From Nymphaea colorata (Eukaryota > Streptophyta > Magnoliopsida > Nymphaeales > Nymphaeaceae), in NCBI RefSeq assembly GCF_008831285.2, contig NC_045141.1, positions 17,966,106 through 18,030,105 of the forward strand: a stretch of 64,000 nucleotides of DNA. The letters run 5' to 3'. Below, piece by piece: positions 25,515-37,156 of the stretch. The notes below the pieces were generated by a model, which was not told where the DNA came from, did not search any database, and was given only the letters and a program-made list of their open reading frames with translations. A program made the translations under genes and the position numbers. Position 1 is the stretch's first letter; the number at the start of each line of letters is the position of its first letter.

Positions 25515-26078
25515 CTAGAGGGGAACGTATCTCTTCAACGCCTGCTTTCCAGCAACCGCGACTCCGACAGCCAACCCACCGATCGCTCCGGCAACAGCCG
25601 CAGACCTCGGGCCCGAAGCCGCCTTGAATAGCGCTCCCGTTCCCAGACCAGCCAACACGCTGTTGAACACATCGTCCGTGTCCCTAACGGCAACGATGCT
25701 GCTCTCAATCCCAGCGTAAAGTAGACCAATCACGCCAAGGCGATTGCCGAACTTTCTGCCTGTGTGTCCGGAGGCATTGAGAATCCTGTTGACCCTCAGC
25801 TTGAGGGTGTCTCCTTCCTCCCGGGCCTTGATCCCGTCGAACAGGCCCTTGCCGGCGCCGGAGATGGCGCCAGAGAGGTAACCGCATCCGGTGTAGTAAG
25901 TGAGGTTCTCCCCCCAAGAGCGGCGCTGGGCCACGGATTCCTCCTGGAAGAGGAACTCTGGGGAAGTGGGCAGGCGGTAGAGTGTGTGGATTGGCACCTG
26001 CAAATCCTGGTACGGGTTGTATAGCCGCTCCCGCTCCCCTTCCTTGTTCCTATCGACGTTCCCGTAAGGAGACGCCAT
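25515..26078 (-). CDS. TIM23: Mitochondrial inner-membrane translocase subunit TIM23
   Basis: Single-exon gene of 187 residues, the usual plant TIM23 length. The open frame continues upstream, but the ATG at 26078 begins the conserved MASPYGN start and the upstream part is low-complexity lysine/arginine sequence from the 5' UTR. The N-terminal 60 residues are hydrophilic (intermembrane-space side), followed by four glycine-rich hydrophobic segments. The PRAT signature G-x2-Y-x10-R-x3-D-x6-AG-x3-G is complete at 118-148 (GLLY, R132, D136, AGLGTG). TIM23 forms the channel that imports presequence proteins across the inner membrane. Codon use is GC-rich compared with flanking DNA. Plants often have several copies; which paralogue this is cannot be told. 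Confidence 0.95.
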   Translation of the reverse strand: MASPYGNVDRNKEGERERLYNPYQDLQVPIHTLYRLPTSPEFLFQEESVAQRRSWGENLTYYTGCGYLSGAISGAGKGLFDGIKAREEGDTLKLRVNRILNASGHTGRKFGNRLGVIGLLYAGIESSIVAVRDTDDVFNSVLAGLGTGALFKAASGPRSAAVAGAIGGLAVGVAVAGKQALKRYVPL

Positions 26079-26724
26079 CTTCTTCCTCTTCCTCCTCAAT
26101 TCTTCTTTGCTCCTGACTTTCTTGCTCCGCTTTTGTTCTACTTGTTTTCTTGTACCGCGTGTTCTTTTCTTCTCCCTCTCTCTTGTAGCGCGTGTTCTTT
26201 TGCTCTCCCTCGCCGGAGGCAAGACGCACGGAAATGTGGAGAAGAAAGTGAACCACACGCCTTTTCCTTCTCCCGTCCCCTCACGTTATTATTTCCAATA
26301 AAAGCTTCCTACGTGAAGCTTCCTACAGCATTACGTTGAAAATTTCTCTAGCATTTCTGTAGCTTATTTTTCTTAACCTTAATCTTGATTCGTTTTTTGT
26401 AGTCGTTTACTTAGCAAAAGGGTTTATTTATTTTATGAAAATATCTGCACGTCGTTCTACTAAGTTACTAACTCGTTCTTCCTTTTCTCTTTTTAACGAT
26501 GCTTCTGCCACCTCGCTGGAGAAACTGCAGTTCATTTGGAGGCTAGCATCATCAGAAAAATAAATTTTTGTGCAAAATAAAATTATCATTTGCCCCGATA
26601 GATTTAAGCTTTAAAAGGAAGACAAACAGTTCGAATAGAAAAGAATGTGATGTGGAAATACAACAAAGAGATAGACATAATAATGTTGAAATTAAATTGA
26701 ATAGCTCGAAACTTGTACCGCGCT

Positions 26725-26848
26725 TCAGGAGAGAGCTGGTTGAGCTTGAATACAGGGGATGGGTTGAGGAAATGAAAATTAATTATGATGAGCTTTAGAG
26801 AAATTTTTTTTTTTTTTTTCAGGAAAGAGCTGGTTGAGCTTGAATACA
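26725..26848. repeat. 30-bp direct duplication around a poly-T run
   Basis: TTCAGGAGAGAGCTGGTTGA and the following ten bases (26725-26754) recur at 26819-26848 with one mismatch. The second copy follows a long poly-T run. A long direct repeat beside a homopolymer could be the scar of a retroposed insertion or a local duplication. Confidence 0.7.
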
Positions 26849-26861
26849 CCTAGACATTTAA

Positions 26862-26864
<3 letters not shown>

Positions 26865-26908
<44 letters not shown>
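26865..26908. repeat. (AT)n microsatellite
   Basis: Twenty-two AT units. Confidence 0.95.
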
Positions 26909-26915
<7 letters not shown>

Positions 26916-27075
26916 AATTCTTCCAAAATACCGGCAAAACCCAAAGAATCCTCTGAACTTTCATAGTTCACCCTTGAGCACGCCCATGGAAAAGGCCACT
27001 TGATGAAAAGTATCAAGCGGTGTTGATGGTAGGGGATCCCTGTTCACTGAGGGTTCATCAATCTCTCTTTTCCTC

Positions 27076-27080
<5 letters not shown>

Positions 27081-27145
<65 letters not shown>
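27081..27145. repeat. (AT)n microsatellite
   Basis: 65 bp of uninterrupted AT, the longest microsatellite of the window. Confidence 0.95.
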
Positions 27146-27149
<4 letters not shown>

Positions 27150-27448
27150 GCTAAGAGAAAAACAAGAAAGAAAATGTGATGAGTAGTTTCATCATCTAAT
27201 ATTAATTTACACATTTTTCTCATTGTTTTTCTCTGAATCATCTATTTCCTTTAAATAAACAACTATACTTGGCTAAGTGACTCTGAATAATCTCAGTCAT
27301 CACTCACTCAAAATTGAATTGATCGGGTGGTCTTGGTTCAATGGTTGAGTGATTTTAAAAAGTTAGAGTCATTTATTCAATTTAATCATATCAATTTATG
27401 TCTAAAACAAATTCATACAAGTTAAGAAACGGAAACAGTTGGGAGGTG

Positions 27449-27509
27449 TGGCTGATGAATGTGAAATAAATCTTGGGGGGTTATGGCTGATGAATGTGAA
27501 ATAAATCTT
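27449..27509. repeat. Perfect 26-bp direct repeat pair
   Basis: Two identical 26-base copies (27449-27474, 27484-27509) beginning TGGCTGATGAATGTGAAATA, separated by nine G/T-rich bases. Confidence 0.9.
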
Positions 27510-28044
27510 ATATCATGGATATGAATGCTGAAAAATCACCGCTTTATTTAAAGACAAAGATATCCTTGAAAAAGATAAAAATACCTTCACAGTCATTCAA
27601 TTATTAAACTAAATGATCGGGCCCAGCATGGCCAGCTTCACTAATATCTCTTGACTATATTATTAGTAGTAGCAGAAGTATGGAAATTGGAAGCTTGGAA
27701 CTGTCCCTTTAATATGGTTCAATACGAAAAAAACCTAAGCACGAAACAACGAAAGGTTATTTTGAGATTCAATCCGCACTTGTAAGTAATTGTCACATCT
27801 ATCTATATCGTACCTTATTGACAAACACATATGTACATCTAGATTTGCACCTTAACCATGGTTAGCATCTCGAGACCATGGTCATCGAACTTAAGAAAAT
27901 CAAATAACTTAATGAAAGTCAACTATGTGATTTAGGAACTAACCGTACGTCATCCGAATAATGTCTTGCTTTTTCTTTTATGATGGCATTAGTATGTTAC
28001 TTTTAACCAACAATCGATGCGCCTCAGTTTTACTTGAAAAAAAG

Positions 28045-28061
28045 ACACACACACACACACA
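28045..28061. repeat. (AC)n microsatellite
   Basis: Eight AC units. Confidence 0.9.
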
Positions 28062-28514
28062 TTTACACGCAAACACACATGCACCAACAGTTTTAATTGA
28101 CATATTTAATTTCGAAAACACAGCATTAGTGAACAAACGCACGTTGAATACCTCATTCCGGCCTTTGAGTGTGGATTATTAATAATTTGAATTGTTTTAC
28201 TCTTGACTTTAGTAAACTTTATAACTTGCATCATGTACTTTAGAACTGGTAGGAGGTACATGGGAATCAAGGTCTTAGTTTGGTTGCAACCTTCCTGAAG
28301 GATACCTCCTTCCTTTTTGCGAAGAAAGTTTAGGGATAGGATCATGACCATGTTAGGCCAAGTCAGTTGAAAGCATTGGCCCCAGTAAAATTAAGCTTTC
28401 TCAAAAAAAAAATTTTACACAACTAGATGACTTCACCTCTAATCAGATTCTAGACCTGGTGAGGTTTTCGATCAATTGAAACCTAGCACTAATATCAGTC
28501 CTACTGCTTGAGCC

Positions 28515-28600
28515 CGAACATGAGTAGTTGGTCGGAATCTTTGGCTCGTGACCAGGACTGGGTCCTACTGAGTTCGAGCCGCGGCTGCCTGCTAAGCCCC
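28515..28600 (+). repeat. tRNA-derived SINE-like head
   Basis: Plus strand: TGAGTAGTTGGTCGG (28521-28535) resembles a tRNA D-arm/A box and GAGTTCGAGCC (28570-28580) resembles a B box, 49 nt apart. No full cloverleaf was found. This is the third such arrangement in the window. Confidence 0.4.
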
Positions 28601-30627
28601 ACAAGGCCATGACATCAACCCCCTTTGGATCTAACTTTCGAATTTTTATAAAGTTTTACAGGTGCTAAAATTCCAATCCTAAAGTCCTCTTTGCATGTTG
28701 GAGTAAACTGATTCGAAGATAGATTTCAGACTCTTAAACCAAATTCTTTACACCCACCCAAATGGAAGAATCTAACTGCACAAGAAAGTTGCGACATTCG
28801 TTCTCAAATAAAGCTGCCGTTTCCTACTTTCTTATTTTAATACAAGTGGGGATTGGGAAGGCTCCTACAAATTATGAAAGCAGGTAGATCCTTGTATATT
28901 GAGATCTTGATTTTTCCAACTTGAATGTCTCGAGACCAAGTCGCCAGCTAGGAGGAATGGAGACAAACCATGTGTTTCATGGGTGGAGACCTGTTGGGGG
29001 ATCCCGGCAGCACATGGCCGTGCTTCCATAGAACAAGAAACTTTTACGAACACACCGTGCTCAGACTGTTCTTTTTTAATAAGTAAGGCTCAAGGAGACG
29101 CTTATAAATGCGGACTAACCATTTCCATGTTCGTAGCTCTCAATTTTAATAGCTGTTATTTAATGCGGCTTGAATGGGTTCCATTGGAGGTCGAAGCCTA
29201 TTGAAATTTCAGAACAAATTTTTGAGGTTTTAAAAGTTTGAATTGTTGGATATGAATAGTGGGTTCAATATTTACGTACTGATTATGAATTGTGCATGTC
29301 AAATGGCTATTTGAAGTTAATTCACTTCCTATGTAGACGAAAAACACATAATTGATTGTTGTAAACTATCGCATTAATAGTTGATGCAAAAGAAATTGCC
29401 AATACATGAAAACCCTACAAATATCAAGGTTACCATTCGTCCCCTGGTATTGTGGTGGTGATAAATGATCTCTTAATGAGGTGTTGAGGATTCCAGAATT
29501 GGGTGACTCCCTAAAAATTTGATGACTTCTAAAAGCCAGGTGTTTTTCCAACTTGGTTAAATTTTAACCGCTTTTTGAAACTTTCTTTCTGTACTTAAGA
29601 GAGGGGGAGAGGTTATTCACTCTGTATTAGAAATACTATTTTGTCAAAACTTGGTTTTTGCAAAACCCAATTTTGCATGTCTCCTTAACACACTATACAC
29701 ATCGTTTTGACCAAACACAACAGAAAATGATATTTTGCGTCCAAAACACTCAAAAATGTCATCTAAAACCAGCTTAAGTGGTTGTTTGGCAGTACAAACA
29801 TTTTATAAATATTTCATAAATCTACTACAAAAGTTGTAAAACTAGTGTTTTCATAAATCTTTAGGAGAGATTCATAGGATGCTACAAATGACTCTTAAGG
29901 AGTTGTTTGTAATCTGTAAATCTATTTCAAAAGTCGGGCAGATTCGTGAAACTCTATAACACAATGTTCCTTCTTCATCTATGCACCAAACAAGTAGACA
30001 TATTAAAATCAACTTGCTAACAATAACAGTATATATTCCAAAGGCAACTATGAAGTTTTGCAAAGACAAGTATAGACAATATTCCAATTGACAATTAAGC
30101 AGTGACGGACAATTTGCTACATGAAGAGGAAACCCAATCCTGCATTTTGAACTGCTGCTGTGTTTTATAGTTCAAAGCACAGAATGACATATTATTTATC
30201 TGCTACCTGTCCATTTTCTGATATTACAAAAAACCGTCTTGCGGTATTTGGGAAGGACAAAGAACATAGGTGAAAACAAACAAATCTGATGTACCATAGC
30301 AAACTGAAAAAGATTCCCCAGAATTACTAAATAACAAATGCTATATAAGAGACGAGTACTCTCCACAGTAACCAATTCACCCATACACTGTCATTCTAAT
30401 CTAATTCAATTTTTCACTTGAAGAGCCTCTCTTACTGCGTGACACAAGTCTTCACTTTTGCCGTTAACACTCCGTATCCCGGTGTGCGTTAGGTGGTTTC
30501 GTATTAGCACCCATTCTTCTGCCTTATTTAGAATACCCGTGCGACAAAGGGCAAATAAATGTGACTGATCCGCCAGTTTCAAGATTACAGCCACATCTCT
30601 GACATCCAACCTGATCAAACTGCAATC

Positions 30628-33600
30628 TTACATATTTAGAGGCTCTGCTTCTGGGTCCCTTTCCTTCAACGATCCCCAATTGTCTTGTGGTTCTATACAG
30701 AAAATAAATAAAAAAATCAATCAATTGAAAGGTGGGGAGAGCTGTACGACAATCTGAAAATAAATACTTGGGAAAACAATTAAGCTTTAATTCCACAAAG
30801 TCAAATATAACTTACTTTGCCTGTGAATATCTGCAACAACCATGAGTCGCCTCTGAAGTACTGATGCCATGAAGAGGAAAATTGCACACATTCCAAACAT
30901 GACAGTGATGGGGAATGCATTGACCTTTAAACAGCACAGGTGGGTCTTTTAGTATCTAACAATTAACTCTAGGAAAAAGAGGGAGGACAGACAACAAAAG
31001 GTTACTTACATTGTAAAGGACAATGCACACGAAAATGTTGAGAGGGATGCGGAAAAAGTTCATGATTGTGCTTCTAGCCTCCTCGGGAATGAACTGGGAT
31101 CTCATCTTCATGATAGATGGCCAAAATATGCCGACACACGACTCAAATATGCAGAATCCAAAGAGCTGAAGACAACCACTGTATGAGATGCTTCCACCTT
31201 TCACCTTTGAAGGCGCTATCAGGAACTGTTTCATGCCATTCACATTTCATTATTTTTTGGATCAACTAGAAAGGTCTTCTAAAATTCTTGGAAGAAAAGT
31301 TATAGGACTCTGGACTAACCGTGCTGAGAATTGGAAGCAGGAAGGTAGCAGCGGATATGAGAAAAACAATCTGCATATAACTTTCCACCTTCAAGGATGC
31401 ACGAGCCATTAGCCTGGAGGCGATAGAGCTTCCCAACATTGAAGACAACATGAATGTAGCAAAAATGAAACCGTGGGGAATTTCTTCTTCATTTGGACTC
31501 AGAGCAGGCGTCCAGAGGAACACAAAGGTGTACATGGAACCCTCAAATAAGGATTGTATGGCGCCCAGCAGTGCAATTTTCTCATCTAAGTCAACGGAAT
31601 AACAGCACAAGTAATTAAAAAGCAATTCAGTTTAAGTAACACAAGCACTTTGTTTTTTCTTTTGTTTTTTTTCCTCGGGAGACTGAGATAACCACACATA
31701 CTTCACACAAGTTTCTTACCAGAAGCAATGGCCACTGCAGCTCCTTTGAATTGTGTAAGCAAGTCCTTGTTTTCTGAAGGATCTCCATAATTTTCAGTCC
31801 AAGAAGATAAGATAATGGCCATTCCAATTGCAAGGAAACACGCAGCCGCATCAAAGGGAGCAACAGGACCGAAGCCTAAAGTATCAGTGATCAAATTTGC
31901 AAACAAGCCGGAGACTATAGCAATCAGACCATTCCCAAGAAAGATTGCCTTGGAGAATGTAAGTGAAAGCCATTGTGGATCAAACCCTCTCTGAAAAAAA
32001 CAAAACCATGCTTAAAATGGTCGCAACTTTAAACCTCAAACAACCAAATGAAGAAACACAGTAGACAAAGTTTTATGCTGTTTGCTAATCAGTGAAAGAG
32101 ACTTGCAAATAACATGAAGTGATCCATGGCAATTCACGCTTTTCAAGGGAAAAGGCAATTGCCAGTTCAATAGTGCACCTTTTTTGTTTCCCAATACTGT
32201 TGGCTAGATAACTTGAAGAACAGGAGTTAGCTGCAGTTTCAACGGTTTATTCCCCAAGCAAAGTAGTTAATCTGCTGATCTAAGGAAGGGAAAAAGTTGG
32301 CAGAACCATCTTCAGGAGGAACCAAACAAAAGAATGGTCGTGGCGATAATTAGGATACAGGTGACACAAGCCTTCACCCGTTAGTTTTACCAGAAGTCAT
32401 CAAAACTTCCCTAGTGATTCCTTCACCAATTATATCCCATATATAATGACGTATGTTTTTAAGTAGTAACAAAAACGTCTCAAGTGCATTTCTACAGGAA
32501 GATTAGTTTATGAAGCTGAGAGTGCTTACCTTAAAATGCTCAGCAACTAGCCAAGATTCAAATGCTGAGAACAAAAGAGAAGTAGCAATTCCTCCTAATA
32601 TACGACCCACCATCAAGACCTTGTATTGGGGAGAATGCTTTGTTATACAACTAAGGATGTACGTGATGCAGTAGGTTATGCAAGCTCTTTTCCGACCTCT
32701 GCACATAGAAACAGCCATTAGGTCAATCACCAAGAAAAAAAAAAAGGACAAGGAGTGCTTAAAGATAACTGTGAGAGAATCTCACTGTTTGTCAGCCAAG
32801 GATCCAACGATGGTACCAAACAACATAGAAGATCCAAAACCAGCAATAAACAGTCGACCAATATCTCCCTTATCAAAACCATACTGGCTATAGAGGAAAT
32901 AGACGTATGGACCCTGCAGCCAATCTCCAGCTGTGAAGAATATAAAGATCATCAATTGCATTCATCGGTGATCTAGAAGGCACGTGGGACGTTAATTATC
33001 CAAAAAAGGAAAAAAACACAGTATGGAGGCCCAGAAGAAAACCAAACCGCACTCCTTTATATGCTTCACTAAGGAGGAAAGTGCACGCATGCTTAGACAA
33101 ACCATTAAATCGAAGCATAAATATGTAAACGATTGTTGGATAACTAAAGACATTCACCCACGGTAAATATACAAGCAAGTGAAATAGAAATGCGACCAAG
33201 GAAACTAAGGCTACTTTCCCGCATTCAACAATCACCAAGACGAGTATGCAACAGAACTAGGCAAGGCGCCTAACTGAACCATATTGATCATGCAGATCGT
33301 CAACTACTGTGACCAAGCTGGAGAGCAACCTGGTGAAAGCAACCATGATGCAGATTGCAGGAAACAGAAAATCCAGATGCATCCTAGTTAAACTATACTC
33401 AGTACAACAATCGAGAGACAATAACCCCAACCAAAATCCGGTAACTCCCAGCCAAAAAACTACAGGAACCAAAAATGACTGACTACCAACATGTCAGATG
33501 AAAAATAACTCAACGTGCCTTGCAGTACACTATAATATGAAAAAGCCAGATCAGTTGACAAATTATAAACTGCCACTTTTCTTCGCTAGCATGATTCACA

Positions 33601-34222
33601 AGTCGAAAGCTAGATATCATACAGATCTGTATCAACAGTAGCTAGAAAATTAGTCTCCAAACATAGATCTTCCCCTATTGGGATACGATCGCGACAGATC
33701 TAGACCCAAACTCGTTAAAGAGAAAACTTCAACAGTATAAAATAGGAAATCAAACAAAAAGAATCCAGTCCAGCCATTAGAACCCTGCATCCTCACTGAT
33801 ATTAAGAAACCACAAGCACTATCTCCCAAAAAACCCAAATGGGTGCTCCATGGAACCACGGATCTGACCCCAAAGCATCAAGAGTACCAACCATCAAGTG
33901 CATTTTAAAACCCCCAAAACCAGATCTACCCAGATCGGATCAAAAACCGCGAAAGCCTTTCCTAGAAGGAAAAAAAACAACAGAAAACAAAAAAAAAAAG
34001 TGCGCGTCCTCTCACTGGGAGGTGGAAAAGAAACTTAAGCAAGCAGAACGAGAAGGAATTAAGCCCGATACCCATCATAAGAGAGTAGACGACGAGGTAA
34101 TTGTTCTTGAAGGAATTGAAGGCAGAAGTGGTAGATATTCTGTCCTTGCTGGTCTTGCTGAACTCGAGGGCCGCCACCACCAGCGATAGGCACCCAAACA
34201 CCATGTAGTAGAACAACTCCAT
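30628..34222 (-). CDS. Molybdate-anion transporter-type MFS protein (MFSD5/MFS_5 family)
   Basis: Eight exons read on the minus strand: 34222-34072, 32930-32786, 32698-32530, 31990-31720, 31585-31320, 31225-31010, 30924-30816, 30692-30628. All junctions are GT-AG, phases agree and the sum is 1392 nt (463 residues plus stop), the usual length for this family. The protein starts MELFYYMVFG and has about twelve hydrophobic segments. Family landmarks are LVVYSLMMAGDWLQGPYVY across exons 1/2, SQYGFDKGDIGRLFIAGFGSS, the MFS loop GSLADKQGRKRAC, FESWLVAEHF, and a charged tail ending EAEPLNM. Relatives include Arabidopsis At4g27720/At1g64650 and the Chlamydomonas molybdate transporter MOT2, so a role in molybdate or other anion transport across a membrane is inferred from family. 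Intron 1 (34071-32931, 1141 bp) is by far the longest and may hold regulatory elements. Exons are less GC-rich than the other genes here. Confidence 0.93.
32931..34071 (-). other. First intron of the MFS transporter gene
   Basis: 1141-bp phase-1 intron with donor ATGATGG|GTATCG and acceptor TTCTTCACAG|CTGG. Frames inside it (for example 33839-34189, plus) overlap exon 1 in the other strand or have no family likeness. No repeat or RNA gene seen. Long first introns in plants often carry expression-enhancing signals; nothing specific is visible. Confidence 0.85.
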
Positions 34223-37112
34223 GGCTGCACAGAGGAAGAGGGAGAGCGAGAAAGAGAGAGGAGAGAGCTACAACGAGCTTAGTGTTCGTATGGCCACTCT
34301 CCGGCTCCGCCCTCTTTTTAGCGCCAGAACCCTCTCCTATTAAAGAGACAGAGAGGGAGTCATGGGGCTGTTAAAGTAATTCTACATATGGGGACGCAGT
34401 ATTTGGAATAACCGTCAAAAGCCGGCAGCGACTTTGAGAGGTGAGACTCTCCGCAACCCAACCTAAGTTCGGTGAGAAGCCAACACCAACAGTGCGTTGG
34501 GTCCGGCCAACCGCTGCACTGAGACGGCACCGGCGGCAGCAGGAGAAGCCGCTCCGTCCTCTGCCGCCGGTGCCGGTGGCAGTGGATCTATAGCAGAGCG
34601 ATTCCACACTGCCTTCTTGTTTGTCGATTGATTTTCTCCATGTAACTAGGTCCTCCTCTTGATGTCAGTAAAGTTGGTGGGTATCGTTTTGGAAAAACTT
34701 AAACCAAGTCCGATCTCCTCATTAAGGATTGTCCTTTCTCCATCTCTCTTTCCGTTGAACGTGCCGACTACTAATTATGCTCATTCATTCCGGTGGGAAT
34801 GCGCCGTTTATGGGGCACCAATTTAAAAAAAAAAAAAAAAGTAAAAACACATGGAAAAAGAAGTTCCCCGATCTCAATAGTTTAACGATATCCATGTTTG
34901 TTTCTTCTATGTACTTGTTTTGATGAAATAAATCTGCATTAAAATCATGGTGATCAAGATTCATCACATACTTAGCTCTAACATTCTTAGAACTCAAAAG
35001 AATTAGATGTTATTCAAACGGATTATAATTTATAGCCTACACTTTTCTCTTTGTGGATGTCATATCGTAAGATACTGAGAATCATTTAAGAGCTTGGTCT
35101 ATCAATATCTATGATTACAGACTCGCTGCTACTTGCTATTTTCTGGCACCTCAGCCATGCAAAAAAAATGATGAGCTGTTGATTCTAACTAGGCCACCGA
35201 CAAGTGAATCCTATGGTCAAGGAACGTTGTAACGGTATGCTGTGCCACGAAGATCAGATCTGCAAACAGCTGCAATTGCATTCATTGATTACCCATTTTG
35301 AATCTTACCCACTTCACATCACCAATTTTATTGGGATTTTTTTTTCTCAAATCTAAGTAGTTGTGAGATTAAGGCCATCTTGGATCTCATAACCCACTGA
35401 ATCTTATACCCTAGGGTTTAAGGTCTGACCCCTCTGACTTCAAATCTAAGGTATGCATGATACACCAAGGATCTCAAATCCTCTTTTTTATGGATGGTTA
35501 CTTTTTAGATCTGGGGATGTCAATGGATTAATGGAGTATAATCGGGTGATACCCTTTACTATGTCCAATTCATGCGATGTCCACAAATTCAGATCAAGAA
35601 AAGTTCATACCATATTAGGATCCAAATTTCAAATTTGAAATCTATATTCGATTTGAAATCCATACCGGAATATGAATCCGACTTTTTAATACACAACCGC
35701 ATCCAAATCACATCATTATATATTAAAATTTGATTTTTGAAATATATAGGTATTTGATACAGGATATTAATTTAAAACTAAATCCAAATTTAAATTAGAC
35801 CAGACAGGATCTGAATCCCACTGGATGTCATTTTTGGTATCCTGATCTCATTTCTCAATTGGATGTTAAACCTTTTTTGGTATCAAACTTCCGATGCAAT
35901 TCAGTGGAGTATCGTATCTGATCTAAATTCATTTCATTGAAATCCCTATGTAGGTCTCATCTGAAAGGGATTTCACATCAGCCTCGAGATCAGAAGCTAT
36001 CAAACACTCCCTAAGTTACTTGCACAAAATTCAACAACCAGTAACCCTGCAAAATTATTTTATTATTCTTTGGGTTTCTCCCACTCTTACTCCTAGTTTG
36101 GCTGAAATCCCATCCAGTTAAATCTTTTTCAAGATGCAAGCTGGAAAAAGGGTCACGCATACCATATAATTTTGTTAATATAAATTTCATTTCACTGTAG
36201 ACATTGAGCACTTGAACTTGTTCAACTTACATGTCTTAACAAGATCCATTTTTCTTTGCCACCTCCATTTTGGTATAAAGTTTTCTCTTTCAAGACAGAT
36301 CATCATGTCCACACTGACATCACTGGGAAAAGCATTTATGATAAGAAATGTGAAGCTTTAGCTTTCCAAGGTCGGATTTCAAGGGAACCAGTTTGCCCTT
36401 AACTTTTTTCCAAACATTATTTCAGAAACTTGGGAGGATTGTTGAGTTTAGTCGTGTGAAAATGAAGCATGAGAGTCGATGAACAGACGAAAGAAAAAGG
36501 TAACCCATCTCTTCTTTTCTCTACAAAATCATGACTTGAAAGGATCTATGATTGCGACCCATGTGATGAGATGAGAGCTATAAGTCATCTGTCGCCACGC
36601 AGAGGGATTACCAACGAAGAGCTCAATACATTTAAAGTCAGGTCGGCATTGGATCCTGCATCGCAAAAATTGACAAAAATCTTGCTCCAGATCTAGCTCT
36701 TTGTTTTTAGTTTCAGAAAAGAAACCACAGTTGAGTTGAGGGGTGAAGCTAAAAGGTTTTTTTTTTTTTTTTTTTCAAAATTTTAACGCCAGTGAAAATA
36801 TTTATAATTTTTTTTTATAGGTTAAACTAAAATTTTGAATTTTTAAAAGTCCGAGGGTCCCTGCCTTCGTCTGTTCTTGAGTTGAGAGATTTTTTGTCGC
36901 TCATGCAACATTCCAAGGCTAGTACCTTAGTCTTTGGTTGTCTTGTGCAAGGGGTTGATGCTCACATAAATCATTTTAGATCCAAGTACTTAGAAATTCT
37001 TGTGATATTAGGAATTTTTTTTCTAAATCCAATGGATATCCAATTTCCTTTTTGTATATTTCTTTTGTCTAAATATGATCCGAAATGAAATTAAGCAACA
37101 TCCAAATAGTCC

Positions 37113-37113
<1 letters not shown>

Positions 37114-37150
<37 letters not shown>
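37114..37150. repeat. (TG)n(TA)n compound microsatellite
   Basis: A short TG run passes directly into about fourteen TA units. Confidence 0.9.

Positions 37151-37156
<6 letters not shown>

Larger units (their letters stand above)
26079..30627. other. Intergenic, repeat-rich
   Basis: The first ~200 bases hold the TIM23 leader (pyrimidine-rich on the plus strand). Beyond lie two long (AT)n tracts, a 30-bp direct duplication, a 26-bp tandem pair, a short (AC)n tract and a third tRNA-like SINE head. No supported gene; the final few hundred bases before 30628 should be the MFS transporter 3' UTR. Confidence 0.55.
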
